In this document: positions 1 through 8,576 of the stretch, in pieces
How the letters are laid out: every line of letters begins with the position of its first letter
Numbering within the stretch: the stretch's first letter is position 1
From: Hyphomicrobiales bacterium
GTDB lineage: Bacteria; Pseudomonadota; Alphaproteobacteria; Rhizobiales; Rhizobiaceae
Assembly: GCA_003577315.1 (NCBI GenBank)
Contig: QEVK01000011.1
Span: 1-64,000 of the forward strand
Reading direction: 5' to 3'
DNA length: 64,000 nt
Notes under the pieces: generated by a model
Databases searched by the model: none
The model's input: the letters and a program-made list of their open reading frames with translations, nothing else
What the model was told of the DNA's origin: nothing
Position numbers and translations under genes: made by a program

Positions 1-412
1 CATGGGCGACATGCTCTACATGGCCGGCGGCGGCCGCATCCAGCGCGTCCACGGCCCCTTCGTCTCCGACGACGAGGTCGAGAAGGTGGTGGCGCATCTG
101 AAGCTCCAGGGCGCGCCGGAATATCTCGACGCCATCACCGAGGACGACGGCGAGGACGAGGACGGCGGCGGCAAGGGCGGCTCGTCCGGCGGCAGCAATT
201 TCGACGATTCGGACGACCCCTACGACCAGGCGGTGGCGGTGGTGCTGCGCGACGGCAAGGCCTCGACCAGTTACATCCAGCGCCGGCTCGGCATCGGCTA
301 CAACCGCGCCGCCTCCATCATCGAGCGCATGGAGAAGGAAGGCATCGTCGGCCCGGCCAACCACGCGGGCAAGCGCGAGATCCTCGTGCCGACCGAGGAG
401 GACAAATTCTGA
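1..412 (+). CDS. ftsK: DNA translocase FtsK, C-terminal end (partial)
   Basis: Only the last ~136 codons are present; the reading frame runs in from before base 1 and ends with TGA at 410-412. FtsK is the membrane-anchored hexameric motor that pumps DNA through the division septum and activates chromosome dimer resolution. The visible part is the end of the RecA-like motor (GDMLYMAGGGRIQRVHGPFV), an acidic Asp/Glu/Gly/Ser-rich linker (about residues 45-75 of the fragment), and the gamma winged-helix domain that reads KOPS sites (DGKASTSYIQRRLGIGYNRA, then ASIIERMEKEGIVG). The gamma domain is complete, so the C-terminus is normal. A lolA-like gene follows on the same strand about 110 bases downstream. 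Confidence 0.93.
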   Translation, partial: MGDMLYMAGGGRIQRVHGPFVSDDEVEKVVAHLKLQGAPEYLDAITEDDGEDEDGGGKGGSSGGSNFDDSDDPYDQAVAVVLRDGKASTSYIQRRLGIGYNRAASIIERMEKEGIVGPANHAGKREILVPTEEDKF

Positions 413-519
413 GACGGCGCAACCGATCCGCCCCCGCGCCCGTTATCGACCGGCGGGGCAGCCCAATTTCGGCCCAACTGAGCGCCTAACCGATCGGCAT
501 CGTATCGAGGTTGACAGCG

Positions 520-1191
520 ATGATGGATGAGATGGTGAAGACGGCGGTGTCGCGGCGGCGGCTTCTCGGCCGCATGGCGCTCGGCGCCGGCGCGCTCGCA
601 TTCGGCCAGCTTGCCGGCCCGCTGGTGCTGGCCGGCCACGCGCAGGCTTCCACCGGCGCGCCGCAGCGCATCGCCGACCACTTCGCGCGCGTGCGCACCA
701 TGATGGGCGAGTTCGTGCAGTTCGGCCCGCGCGGCGAGCAGACCGGCGGCAAGTTCTACATCGAGCGGCCGGGCAAGCTGCGCTTCAACTACGACCCGCC
801 GTCGAACTTCAAGGTGACGTCCGACGGCACCTCGCTGGTGCTGGAGAACACCAGGCTCAAGACCGCCGACATCTATCCCCTGTCCAAGACCCCGCTCAAG
901 CTTCTGCTCGACGACAGGATCGACCTTTCCGGCGGCAGGGTGCGCAGCGTCAAGGAGGAGCCCGACCTGACGACGATCCAGCTCGCCGACAAGTCGGTGT
1001 TCGGCGATTCGACCATCACCATGATGTTCGACCCCGCCTCCTACGCGCTGCGCCAGTGGACCATCACCGACGCGCAGGGCAAGGACACCACGGTGATGAT
1101 CTTCAACGTCGAGGAGGGCGTGCGCTTCGACCCCTCCGTCTTCGCCATCGACGCCCGTCGCATCCAGGAAATGCAGTCCTTCCAGCGCTGA
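520..1191 (+). CDS. lolA: LolA-like outer-membrane lipoprotein carrier with a twin-arginine type signal
   Basis: A 223-residue periplasmic protein of the LolA family, which ferries lipoproteins from LolCDE to the outer membrane. The mature part carries the LolA pattern of ANFxQ-like start (TMMGEFVQFGPRGEQTGGKF), then FYIERPGKLRFNYDPP and the central beta strands. ATG 520 is chosen because a GAGG sits 9 bases upstream (507-510); a TTG at 511 would be too close to it. The N-terminus reads SRRRLL at residues 11-16 followed by a long Ala/Gly/Leu stretch and AQA near residue 43, which looks more like a Tat signal than a plain Sec signal. It follows ftsK, an order I recall from other Rhizobiales. 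Symbol assigned by family; function not otherwise proven. Confidence 0.85.
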   Translation: MMDEMVKTAVSRRRLLGRMALGAGALAFGQLAGPLVLAGHAQASTGAPQRIADHFARVRTMMGEFVQFGPRGEQTGGKFYIERPGKLRFNYDPPSNFKVTSDGTSLVLENTRLKTADIYPLSKTPLKLLLDDRIDLSGGRVRSVKEEPDLTTIQLADKSVFGDSTITMMFDPASYALRQWTITDAQGKDTTVMIFNVEEGVRFDPSVFAIDARRIQEMQSFQR

Positions 1192-1334
1192 CGGGGTTTT
1201 CCCGGCTCCCGAGCCCCGGCCGGGGGGCGGGGTTCCTGTGGACGGTGCGCGCAAGCCCCGCGCCGCCCGCCTTGCCTGACGCCGCTGCGGCTGGCACAAG
1301 GGGCCTTCCCCCCTCTGTGCCGGACCCTTTCCCC

Positions 1335-2141
1335 ATGGCCTTCACCGTTGCGACCTGGAACATCAACTCCGTGCGGCTCAGGATGCCGCTCGTCCAGCGC
1401 TTCCTCGCCGAATACGGGCCGGACGTGCTGTGCCTTCAGGAGACCAAGTGCCCGGACGCGCTGTTTCCGCTGTCGGCCTTCCGCGAGGCCGGCTACGAGC
1501 ATATCGAGATCAGCGGCCAGAAGGGCTATCACGGCGTCGCCACCGTCGCGCGCCGGCCGATCGAGGCGGTGGAGAAGCGCCGCTTCTGCGACAACGACGA
1601 CTGCCGGCACCTTTCGGTCCATGTCGAGGCGGGCGGGCGCAGGATCCTCCTGCACAATTTCTACGTGCCGGCCGGCGGCGACGAGCCGGACCCCGAGATC
1701 AACCCCAAGTTCCGCCACAAGCTCGATTTCGTCGCCGAGATGCACGGCGTGCCGGCGCTGGAGGGGAGCGGGCTGTCCTCGATCCTGGTCGGCGACCTGA
1801 ACATCGCGCCGCTGGAGACCGACGTGTGGTCGCACAGGCAGCTGCTCAACGTCGTGTCGCACACGCCCGTCGAGACGACGAGCTTCGAGGCGATGCGCCG
1901 GGCCGGCAACTGGGTCGACCTGATGCGCCAGGCGATCCCGCCGGAAGAAAGGCTCTACACCTGGTGGAGCTATCGCGCCCAGGACTGGGCGGCCTCAGAC
2001 CGCGGCCGCCGGCTCGACCACGTCTGGTCCTCGCCGAACCTTTCGCCGGCGCTTTCCGGCGTCGAGGTGCTGCGCCACGCGCGCGGCTGGGAGCGGCCGT
2101 CGGACCACGTGCCGGTGATCGCGCGCTTCGACCTGGAGTAG
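1335..2141 (+). CDS. xth: Exodeoxyribonuclease III (AP endonuclease)
   Basis: A 268-residue enzyme of the exonuclease III/AP endonuclease family, which cuts DNA 5' to abasic sites in base excision repair and degrades 3' ends. The family blocks are all present: ATWNINSVR at the N-terminus, LCLQETKCPD with the metal-binding Glu36, GYHGVATVAR, LVGDLNIAP, LDHVWSSP and the terminal SDHVPV with the catalytic Asp-His. Length is normal for the family. ATG 1335 is the start because it opens directly into the conserved AFTVATWN strand; the frame is open further upstream but lies in lolA and its 3' flank. It lies about 140 bases after lolA and converges on the cNMP-domain gene. Confidence 0.93.
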   Translation: MAFTVATWNINSVRLRMPLVQRFLAEYGPDVLCLQETKCPDALFPLSAFREAGYEHIEISGQKGYHGVATVARRPIEAVEKRRFCDNDDCRHLSVHVEAGGRRILLHNFYVPAGGDEPDPEINPKFRHKLDFVAEMHGVPALEGSGLSSILVGDLNIAPLETDVWSHRQLLNVVSHTPVETTSFEAMRRAGNWVDLMRQAIPPEERLYTWWSYRAQDWAASDRGRRLDHVWSSPNLSPALSGVEVLRHARGWERPSDHVPVIARFDLE

Positions 2142-2150
2142 GGGCCGGGC

Positions 2151-2606
2151 TCAGTCGCCGAAGCGCGGCGCGACGCTCTCGATCCGTTGCAGGAACTCCT
2201 GAAGGTCGTGCATCATGCGGGCGTGCAGCCGCGCCGCGACCTCCGGGTATTCCTCGAGGATGCGATGGAACAGGGTGCGCGACAGCCGGATCGCCAGAAC
2301 GTCGGTCTCGGCCGCGGCATAGGTGAGGCGTTTCGTCGGGGCGATCAGCGCCAACTCGCCGAGGATCGCGCCGTCGCCGAGCCGCGACAGCGCCACCGCC
2401 TCGCCGCCGGCGTCGCGATAGAGCACGACGCGGCCCGACACCACGACATAGGCGCAATCGGCGGCCGCCCCTTCGCGGAAGATCTCGCGGCCGGCGGGAA
2501 AGCGCACCTGCTCGGCCCCGAAGGCCAGCAGCCGCAACTGCTCGTCCGTCAGCTCCGAGAACAGGCCGACCCCGGACAGGATGCGGATGTCGTCGTCAAG
2601 CGCCAA
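2151..2606 (-). CDS. Cyclic nucleotide-binding domain protein, no DNA-binding domain
   Basis: A 151-residue protein that is essentially one cNMP-binding (Crp-like) beta-barrel, about residues 12-125, with RFPAGREIFREG, the AYVVVSGRVVLYRD strand pair, and the phosphate-cassette-like GDGAILGELALIAPTKRLTYAAAE. The last ~25 residues form a helix (HARMMHDLQEFLQRIE), so the helix-turn-helix of true Crp/Fnr regulators is absent. It probably senses a ligand and acts on a partner protein. It lies downstream of the CenR-like response regulator on the same strand, separated by ~113 bases that contain an 8-bp inverted repeat. Function unknown beyond the fold. Confidence 0.85.
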   Translation of the reverse strand: MALDDDIRILSGVGLFSELTDEQLRLLAFGAEQVRFPAGREIFREGAAADCAYVVVSGRVVLYRDAGGEAVALSRLGDGAILGELALIAPTKRLTYAAAETDVLAIRLSRTLFHRILEEYPEVAARLHARMMHDLQEFLQRIESVAPRFGD

Positions 2607-2646
2607 ATCGCTGTCCCCGGTTGCGCCCCTGTCCCGTCATTTTCCA

Positions 2647-2670
2647 CGATGCGGCGCAAAAACCGCATCG
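2647..2670. repeat. 8-bp perfect inverted repeat between two minus-strand genes
   Basis: CGATGCGG at 2647-2654 and CCGCATCG at 2663-2670 are separated by CGCAAAAA. Read on the minus strand (the direction of both flanking genes) it forms an 8-bp stem with a T-rich loop, downstream of the response regulator stop and upstream of the cNMP-domain start. No U-run follows the stem, so it is not a classic intrinsic terminator; a processing or protein-binding site is possible. Confidence 0.45.
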
Positions 2671-2719
2671 CGCCCCTGCGAAACTGCTCCTAGGTTCTTC
2701 GGCTGCGTGCGGCGGACAG

Positions 2720-3403
2720 TCAAGGCACGAGCTTGTAGCCGCCGCTTTCCGTCACAAGAATCTCGGCGTTGGAAGGGTCGCGCTCGATCTTCTGGCGCAG
2801 GCGGTAGACGTGGGTTTCGAGCGTGTGGGTGGTCACCCCCGAATTGTAGCCCCACACCTCCTCGAGCAGCACGTCGCGCGTGACCACCTTGTCGCCGGCG
2901 CGGTAGAGGTACTTGATGATCGAGGCCTCCTTCTCCGTCAGCCGCACCTTGGCGCCCTTCTGGTCGGTCATCAGCTTCTGGCTCGGCTTGAAGATGTAGG
3001 GGCCGACGGTGAAGGTGGCGTCCTCGCTCTGCTCGTGCTGGCGAAGCTGGGCGCGGATGCGCGCCAGAAGCACCGCGAAGCGGAACGGCTTGGTGACGTA
3101 GTCGTTGGCGCCGGCCTCCAGGCCCAGGATGGTGTCGGAATCGGTGTCGTGGCCGGTCAGCATGATGATCGGGGCCTTGAAGCCGCCCTTGCGCAGCAGC
3201 TTCACCGCCTCGCGGCCGTCCATGTCGGGCAGGCCGACATCCATGACGAGCAGGTCGACCACGCCGCTGCGCGCCGCCTGCAGTCCCCTTGCGGCGGTCT
3301 CCTCCTGCCGCACGGTGAACTCCTCGTAGAGCGAAAGCTGCTCCACCAGCGTCTCGCGCAGATCGGCGTCGTCGTCGACGATGAGGATGGTGCGTGCTGT
3401 CAT
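2720..3403 (-). CDS. cenR: OmpR-family response regulator, CenR-like
   Basis: A 227-residue two-component regulator. The receiver domain (about 1-120) has the acidic pocket at Asp10-12, the phospho-acceptor Asp55 in VMDVGLPD, Thr83 in MLTGHD and Lys105 in YVTKPF. The C-terminal winged helix (about 130-226) has VRLTEKEASIIKYL, the recognition region TTHTLETHVYRLRQKIE and the wing ending ESGGYKLVP. The sequence, as I remember the family, closely matches the CenR regulators of Rhizobiales and Caulobacter, which act with a CenK-type kinase in envelope and cell-cycle control. No kinase gene is adjacent, which is usual for this family. The symbol is my judgement from similarity, not a database hit. 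The promoter probably lies in the ~136 bases shared with the divergent L,D-transpeptidase gene. Confidence 0.88.
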   Translation of the reverse strand: MTARTILIVDDDADLRETLVEQLSLYEEFTVRQEETAARGLQAARSGVVDLLVMDVGLPDMDGREAVKLLRKGGFKAPIIMLTGHDTDSDTILGLEAGANDYVTKPFRFAVLLARIRAQLRQHEQSEDATFTVGPYIFKPSQKLMTDQKGAKVRLTEKEASIIKYLYRAGDKVVTRDVLLEEVWGYNSGVTTHTLETHVYRLRQKIERDPSNAEILVTESGGYKLVP

Positions 3404-3539
3404 GGGCTGTCCGTCTCGGGTCTTCGGTCGATCTCGGGCGCGGTTGACGCGCGCCCCGGTTTATGCGGAACCATGGTCGCCATTAAAGACGATCACGGCG
3501 ATTTGTTCCACGGTGCGATCATATCCGAAATATGGCGGG

Positions 3540-4106
3540 TTGACTGCGGCGAAGCCGCGCGTGCGCAACCCCGCCGCGAAGATCACGGTGCGGCCGCGTC
3601 CCGGCCGCCCCTCGCAGGGGCTGCTGCACTGGGCGGGGACGACGTTCGTCTGCGCGCTCGGGCGCGGCGGGATCTCCGCGCTGAAGCGCGAGGGCGACGG
3701 CGCGACGCCGCTGGCGACGATGCGTCTGCTCCACGGCTTCTTCCGCGCCGGCCGCGCGGCGGCGCCGCGCGCGCCCGTCATGGCCTCGCCGCTGCGGTTC
3801 CGGCGCATCGGGCCGGGCGACGGCTGGTGCGACGCGCCGGGCGACCGCAACTACAACCGGCCGGTCAGGCTGCCCTACGGCGCGAGCTGCGAGGCGATGG
3901 CGCGCCCCGACCGGCTCTACGACTGCGTCGTGGTGCTCGACTGGAACATCCGCCCGCGCCGGCGCGGGCGGGGCAGCGCCATCTTCCTCCACATCGCCAG
4001 GGAAGGCTTCGCGCCGACAGAAGGCTGCGTGGCGGTGTCGCCGCGCGTCATGGCGCGGCTTGTGCCCTATCTTTCGCCGCGCACGGTGCTGACGGTGCTA
4101 AGATAG
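3540..4106 (+). CDS. L,D-transpeptidase (YkuD) family protein
   Basis: A protein of about 188 residues with a YkuD-like L,D-transpeptidase core, the fold that makes 3-3 cross-links in peptidoglycan or attaches proteins to it. The body reads ALGRGGISALKREGDGATP, then RLYDCVVVLDWN and HIAREGFAPTEGCVAVS, giving His151 and the nucleophile Cys163. The usual HG and SxGC of classical YkuD enzymes are replaced by HIA and TEGC, a variant seen in a cytoplasmic-looking subfamily; no signal peptide is visible. The start is uncertain: TTG 3540 opens just before the conserved KPRVRNPAAKITVRPRPG block and is preceded by GGCGGG at very short spacing; GTG 3561 is an alternative. It is divergent from the CenR-like gene. 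Confidence 0.72.
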   Translation: MTAAKPRVRNPAAKITVRPRPGRPSQGLLHWAGTTFVCALGRGGISALKREGDGATPLATMRLLHGFFRAGRAAAPRAPVMASPLRFRRIGPGDGWCDAPGDRNYNRPVRLPYGASCEAMARPDRLYDCVVVLDWNIRPRRRGRGSAIFLHIAREGFAPTEGCVAVSPRVMARLVPYLSPRTVLTVLR

Positions 4107-4751
4107 CCGCCAGACCGTGGTCTGCTTGACCTCCGAATCCTCCAGCGCCCGCGTCACCGGCACCCGGTAGGTGGCGAGCTTCTCCAGACCGGCTTTCGGC
4201 AGGTAGGCGCGGCCGGGATCGCCGACGAGGATGTCGGCCCCCCGCGACCTCAGCGCGGAAAACCACGGCAGGAGCCGCTCGGCGAACGCCTTGTCGTAGA
4301 ACACGTCGCCGGCCAGCACGACATCCCACGATCCGGGCCCGCCCACCAGGTCGTCGCCGGCGAAGGCGACCGCGACGCCGTTTTCGCGCGCGTTGAGCGC
4401 GATGGCGGCGGCGCAGAACGGGTCGATGTCGGCGGCAAGCACATGCGCCGCGCCCGCCTTCGCCGCCGCGATGCCCACCAGCCCGGAGCCGGCGGCGAAA
4501 TCGAGCACGCGCTTCTTCGCCACCAGATCGGGATGGTCGAGCACGTGGCGCGCCAGCCCCTGGCCGCCGGCCCAGGCGAAGGCCCAGAAAGGCGGCGGCA
4601 GGCCGATGGCCTCCAGCTCCTCCTCGGTGCGGTGCCACAGCGCGTGCGCCTCGTCGGCGAGGTGGAGCACGATTTCCGGCACGTGCGGCGGTGCCATCAG
4701 GGCGGTGTTGGCCCGGATGAACGCTTCAGACTTTTCGGGGGCGAGTGCCAT
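4098..4751 (-). CDS. Class I SAM-dependent methyltransferase, ETF-beta lysine methyltransferase (METTL20) type
   Basis: A 217-residue Rossmann methyltransferase. The pre-core helix carries PPPFWAFAWAGGQGLARHVL (residues 52-71), motif I is VLDFAAGSGLVG (82-93), the acidic strand follows as VLAADIDPF, and the post-motif Asp region is VVLAGDVFYD (the substrate-loop position of this family). This layout matches the seven-beta-strand protein methyltransferase group that includes human METTL20 and its characterised Agrobacterium homologue, which methylates lysines of electron transfer flavoprotein beta. Substrate assignment is inference. The 3' end overlaps the convergent L,D-transpeptidase gene by 9 bases, and the start is directly next to the stop of the EVE gene, so it is probably co-transcribed with it. 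Confidence 0.8.
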   Translation of the reverse strand: MALAPEKSEAFIRANTALMAPPHVPEIVLHLADEAHALWHRTEEELEAIGLPPPFWAFAWAGGQGLARHVLDHPDLVAKKRVLDFAAGSGLVGIAAAKAGAAHVLAADIDPFCAAAIALNARENGVAVAFAGDDLVGGPGSWDVVLAGDVFYDKAFAERLLPWFSALRSRGADILVGDPGRAYLPKAGLEKLATYRVPVTRALEDSEVKQTTVWRLS

Positions 4752-5177
4752 TCACGGCGCGGGCTCGAGCCCGCCCATGCGGCAGACTTCCTTCCATTCC
4801 GCCTCCGTCACCGGCTGGACGGAAAGCCGCATCGACGTCACCAGCGACATGGCGGCGAGCTTCGGGTTGGCCTTGACGTCCTTCAGCGAAACCTTCTTCG
4901 GCATGGCGCGCACGGCGCGGATGTCGACGCATTCCCAGCGCGCGTCGTCGGTGGTGGTGTCGGGATGGGCCTCGGCGCAGACCTCGACGATGCCGACCAC
5001 CTCGAGCCCGACATTGGAGTGGTAGAAGAAGCCGAGGTCGCCGACCTTCATGGCGCGCATGTTGTTGCGCGCCTGATAGTTGCGCACGCCGTCCCACTGT
5101 TCGCCCTTCTTTCCCTTCGCCTTCAGCATCTCGAAGGAGAAGACGTCGGGCTCCGACTTGAACAGCCAGTAGGCCAT
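4752..5177 (-). CDS. EVE domain protein
   Basis: A 141-residue single-domain protein of the EVE (PUA-like) family, whose members are thought to bind modified bases in RNA or DNA. The N-terminal YWLFKSEPDVFSFEML, the aromatic-cage region QWDGVRNYQARNNMRAMKVGD and FFYHSNV are the family signature. ATG 5177 is chosen because homologues begin MAYWLFKSEP; its A is also the last base of the TGA stop of the YciI gene (TGATG), which couples translation of the two. The downstream methyltransferase begins on the very next base after the stop. Confidence 0.88.
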   Translation of the reverse strand: MAYWLFKSEPDVFSFEMLKAKGKKGEQWDGVRNYQARNNMRAMKVGDLGFFYHSNVGLEVVGIVEVCAEAHPDTTTDDARWECVDIRAVRAMPKKVSLKDVKANPKLAAMSLVTSMRLSVQPVTEAEWKEVCRMGGLEPAP

Positions 5178-5485
5178 CACCCGGCCTCCGGCGCGTTGAA
5201 CACCCAGTTCCACGGGTGGATCTCGACGCTCTCGAACAGGCCGGCCCTGGCGTAGGGGTCGCCCGCGGCGATCGCCTCGGCCCCGGCGCGGTCCCCGGCC
5301 TCGACCGCGACCAGGCTGCCGACCGGCTTGCCCTCGTCGTCGAGGAGCGGGCCGGCGAACTTCAGCTTGCCGGCGGCGTTGAGCGCCGTCAGATAGTCGA
5401 GATGCGCCGGCCGGTTGGCCAGCCGCACCTCCAGCCCGCCGGGCTTGTCCTTGCAGATCAGGGCGAAAATCATCCTCGTCTCCAT
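5177..5485 (-). CDS. YciI-like protein
   Basis: A 102-residue protein of the YciI/YCII family, a ferredoxin-like dimeric fold whose biochemical role is poorly known. The typical elements are FALICKDKPGG, RPAHLDYL (the conserved His that sits in the presumed active site), AGPLLDDEGKPVGSLVAVEA, then GDPYARAGLFESVEIHPWNWV. Either ATG 5485 or ATG 5473 (four codons later) could be used. It ends in a TGATG overlap with the EVE gene and lies 6 bases after gpsA, so gpsA, this gene, the EVE gene and the methyltransferase form one dense minus-strand run. Confidence 0.87.
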   Translation of the reverse strand: METRMIFALICKDKPGGLEVRLANRPAHLDYLTALNAAGKLKFAGPLLDDEGKPVGSLVAVEAGDRAGAEAIAAGDPYARAGLFESVEIHPWNWVFNAPEAG

Positions 5486-5491
5486 GCTATG

Positions 5492-6475
5492 TCACTGCGC
5501 GCCGAACTCGCTCTTGAGCGGCCGCGCCATCAGCGCCGCCACCGCGTCGGCGATGGTGAGCGTTCCGGCAAGCAGCGCGTCCACCGCCGCGATGATCGGC
5601 GCCTCGACGCCGTTTTCGCGCGCGATGCGGGCGGCGATCCCGGCCGTCGCCACGCCCTCGGCCAGCGGCCGGCCTTCGAGGCTCTCGCCGCGGCCGAGCG
5701 CCTGGCCGTAGGAGAAGTTGCGCGACTGCGCCGAGCCGCAGGTCAGGATCAGGTCGCCGAGGCCGGAAAGCCCCATCAGCGTCTCCGGTTCCGCGCCGAG
5801 CGCGGCGCCGACGCGGCGCAGCTCGACGAAGCCGCGCGTCACCAGCGCGGCCTGGGCGCTGGCGCCGAGCCCGGCGCCGGCGACCGCGCCGGCGGCGATG
5901 GCGAGCACGTTCTTCAGCGCGCCGCCGACCTCGACGCCGGTGAGATCGGCGCTGGAATAGCAGCGGAAGGCGGGCGACGACAGAAGCGCGGCAAGCTCGG
6001 CCGCGCGCGCCTCGTCCCGCGCGGCGACGGTGACGGCGGTGGGCAGGCCGGCCGCCACGTCGGTGGCGAAGCTCGGGCCGGAAAGGGCGGCGACCGGCGT
6101 TCGCGGCAGAAGCTCGGCCGCGAGCTGCGACAGGAGCTTGCCCGTGCCGCGCTCGATGCCCTTGGCGCACAGGACCAGCGGGATGCCGGCGGCGAGCCGG
6201 CCGGCCAGGTCCCCGAGCAGGCCGCGCATCGCCTGCGCCGGGACCACGGCCAGCACGCAGGCGGCCCCTTCCAGCGCCGCATCGAGGTCGGCGGTCGCGG
6301 CAAGGGCGGGGTCGAGCGCGATGCCCGGCAGGTAGCGCGGGTTCTCGTGGCGGGCGTTGATCGCCGCGACGGCTTCGGCGTCGCGCGCCCACAGCGCGCA
6401 GCGGTGGCCGGCGCGCAGCGCCGTGGTGGCGAGCGCCGTGCCCCATGCGCCGCCGCCCAGCACGGCGATCTTCAT
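5492..6475 (-). CDS. gpsA: Glycerol-3-phosphate dehydrogenase [NAD(P)+]
   Basis: A 327-residue enzyme reducing dihydroxyacetone phosphate to sn-glycerol 3-phosphate for phospholipid synthesis. The N-terminal Rossmann motif is [25 protein letters not shown] contains the catalytic lysine block; [19 protein letters not shown] and [14 protein letters not shown] are classic GpsA blocks; [21 protein letters not shown] gives the substrate-binding region. ATG 6475 starts at the conserved [10 protein letters not shown] second in-frame ATG at 6505 overlaps the tsaD stop as ATGA and has a GGAG 7 bases upstream, so translation may actually begin ten codons earlier by coupling with tsaD. Downstream genes are packed within 6 bases. 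Confidence 0.95.
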   Translation of the reverse strand: MKIAVLGGGAWGTALATTALRAGHRCALWARDAEAVAAINARHENPRYLPGIALDPALAATADLDAALEGAACVLAVVPAQAMRGLLGDLAGRLAAGIPLVLCAKGIERGTGKLLSQLAAELLPRTPVAALSGPSFATDVAAGLPTAVTVAARDEARAAELAALLSSPAFRCYSSADLTGVEVGGALKNVLAIAAGAVAGAGLGASAQAALVTRGFVELRRVGAALGAEPETLMGLSGLGDLILTCGSAQSRNFSYGQALGRGESLEGRPLAEGVATAGIAARIARENGVEAPIIAAVDALLAGTLTIADAVAALMARPLKSEFGAQ

Positions 6476-6501
6476 CCCTGCGCCGCCCGCGCCCCTGCCG
6501 C

Positions 6502-7590
6502 TCATGCCTTGGCTCCGCGCCTGCCGGAGCCGACCAGCGGCGCGGCGTCCCCGTCGAGCGGCCAGCGCGAGCGCGGCGGCAAGGCGAGCGCGTCGCCTTC
6601 CACGAGGCCGGCGCGCATGCGCTCGATGCCCGCCCAGGCGATCATGGCGGCGTTGTCGGTACACAGTTCGAGCGGCGGCGCGACGAGCCGCGCGCCGTGG
6701 CGGGACGCCAGCTCCTCCAGCGCGGCGCGGATCGCCTTGTTGGCGGCGACCCCGCCGGCCACCACCAGCGCCGGCGCCGCGATGCCGGGGAAGGTTTCGC
6801 GGAAGCGGTCGAGGCTCCGGCCGACGCGCTCGACGAGCGTCTCGGTGACGGCGAACTGGAAGGAGGCGCAGATGTCGGCCACGTCGGCGTCCGACAGCGG
6901 CGCGATGGCCGATGCCGCCTGCCGCACCGCCGTCTTCAGCCCGGAGAAGGAGAAGTCCGGCCGCGCCTCACCCCTGAGCGGTCGCGGGAAGGAAAAGCGC
7001 GACGCATCGCCGCGCCGCGCCGCCGCCTCGACGCTCGGGCCGCCGGGATAGGGCAGGCCGAGGAGCTTGGCCGTCTTGTCGAACGCCTCGCCGAGCGCGT
7101 CGTCGATGGTGGTCGCCCAGCGCTCGTAGCGGCCGACCCCGCGCACCAGCACCACCTGGGTGTGGCCGCCCGAGACCAGCAGCAGCAGGTAGGGGAAGGC
7201 AAGGCCGTCGGTCAGCCGGGCGGTGAGCGCATGGCCTTCGAGATGGTTGACCGGGACGAGCGGCTTGCCGGCCGCGGCGGCGATGGCCTTGGCCGTCATC
7301 AGCCCGACGATCAGCCCGCCGATCAGGCCGGGGCCGGCGGTGGCGGCGATGCCGTCGACCTCTCCGAGGCCGAGGCCCGCCTCCGCGAGCGCGGCCTCGA
7401 CCACGCCGTCCAGCGCCTCGACATGGGCGCGCGCGGCGATCTCGGGCACGACGCCGCCGAAGGCCGCGTGCTCCCCGATCTGGCTCAGCACGACATTGGA
7501 GAGGATCTGCGGCGCGCCGTCGTCACCGAGCGCGACGACCGAGGCCGCCGTCTCGTCGCAACTGGTCTCGATGCCGAGCATGCGCATCAT
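6502..7590 (-). CDS. tsaD: tRNA N6-adenosine threonylcarbamoyltransferase
   Basis: A 362-residue enzyme of the Kae1/TsaD family that transfers the threonylcarbamoyl group to A37 of ANN-decoding tRNAs, working with TsaB and TsaE. The N-terminus [15 protein letters not shown] is the ASKHA phosphate-1 motif, and the metal-binding pair is His116 and His120 in [16 protein letters not shown], the phosphate-2 block, and [10 protein letters not shown] near the C-terminus are intact, and the length is normal. Start ATG 7590 is divergent from hemC, with only ~56 bases between the two starts, so their promoters must overlap. The stop overlaps a possible upstream ATG of gpsA. Confidence 0.96.
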   Translation of the reverse strand: MMRMLGIETSCDETAASVVALGDDGAPQILSNVVLSQIGEHAAFGGVVPEIAARAHVEALDGVVEAALAEAGLGLGEVDGIAATAGPGLIGGLIVGLMTAKAIAAAAGKPLVPVNHLEGHALTARLTDGLAFPYLLLLVSGGHTQVVLVRGVGRYERWATTIDDALGEAFDKTAKLLGLPYPGGPSVEAAARRGDASRFSFPRPLRGEARPDFSFSGLKTAVRQAASAIAPLSDADVADICASFQFAVTETLVERVGRSLDRFRETFPGIAAPALVVAGGVAANKAIRAALEELASRHGARLVAPPLELCTDNAAMIAWAGIERMRAGLVEGDALALPPRSRWPLDGDAAPLVGSGRRGAKA

Positions 7591-7646
7591 TGCCGTTCCG
7601 GTCTTTCCCCGATAGGACTGGCCCGACCTATCACGGACAGGGCGGC

Positions 7647-8576
7647 ATGCAAACGGATGTGTTGAGAATCGGGACCCGCGGCAGCGCGCTGGCGCTGGCC
7701 CAGGCGCACGAGACGCGGGCGCGGCTGATGGCAGCGCACGGCCTGCCCGAGGCGGCGTTCGAGATCGTGGTGATCACGACCAGCGGCGACCGCATCCAGG
7801 ACCGTCCGCTCTCGGAAGCCGGCGGCAAGGGCCTGTTCACCAGGGAGATCGAGGAGGCGCTGCTTTCGGGCCGCATCGACATCGCCGTCCATTCGTCCAA
7901 GGACATGCCGACCAGGCTGCCCGAGGGGCTGGAGCTTTCCGCCTTCCTCGAACGCGAGGACGTGCGCGACGCCTTTATCGGCCGCGCCGCGCCTCGCCTT
8001 GCCGAGCTGCCGCACGGCGCCGTGGTCGGCTCGTCGTCGCTGAGGCGGCAGGCGCTGATCCGCCGCCTGCGGCCCGACATCGAGGTCGTCACCTTCCGCG
8101 GCAACGTCCAGACCAGGCTGCGCAAGCTGGAGGAGGGGCAGGTCGCCGGCACGCTGCTCGCCCATGCCGGGCTTCGCCGGCTCGACCTTTCCCACATCGT
8201 CACCGAGCTTCTGCCGGTGGACAGCTTCCCGCCCGCACCCGGGCAGGGCGCGATCTGCATCGAAAGCCGCATCGGCGATGCCCGCACGCTGGCGCTGCTC
8301 GGCCCCATCGGCCACGAGGCGACGGCGCTGGCGCTTGCCTGCGAGCGGGCCTTCCTCGCCGCGCTCGACGGCTCCTGCCGCACGCCGATCGCCGGCCATG
8401 CGCGCATCGACGGCGACCGGCTCGCCTTCTCCGGCACGATCCTGACGCCGGACGGGCGCGAGGTCCACGAGATCGAGGCGCAAGGGCGGGCGGCCGATGC
8501 CGCGCGCATCGGCGCCGATGCCGGCGAGCGCATCCGCGCCAGGGCCGGGCCGGGCTTCTTCGCCGGCTGGGGCTGA
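7647..8576 (+). CDS. hemC: Hydroxymethylbilane synthase (porphobilinogen deaminase)
   Basis: A 309-residue enzyme that joins four porphobilinogens into hydroxymethylbilane for heme and other tetrapyrroles. Visible hallmarks are [23 protein letters not shown], the catalytic Asp in [20 protein letters not shown], and Cys244 in LDGSCRTPI, which carries the dipyrromethane cofactor. ATG 7647 is preceded by ACAGGGCGGC and starts just before the conserved RIGTRGS; earlier codons in frame overlap the tsaD promoter region. It heads the hemC-hemD-mic60-hemY operon and overlaps hemD by one base (TGATG). Confidence 0.96.
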   Translation: MQTDVLRIGTRGSALALAQAHETRARLMAAHGLPEAAFEIVVITTSGDRIQDRPLSEAGGKGLFTREIEEALLSGRIDIAVHSSKDMPTRLPEGLELSAFLEREDVRDAFIGRAAPRLAELPHGAVVGSSSLRRQALIRRLRPDIEVVTFRGNVQTRLRKLEEGQVAGTLLAHAGLRRLDLSHIVTELLPVDSFPPAPGQGAICIESRIGDARTLALLGPIGHEATALALACERAFLAALDGSCRTPIAGHARIDGDRLAFSGTILTPDGREVHEIEAQGRAADAARIGADAGERIRARAGPGFFAGWG

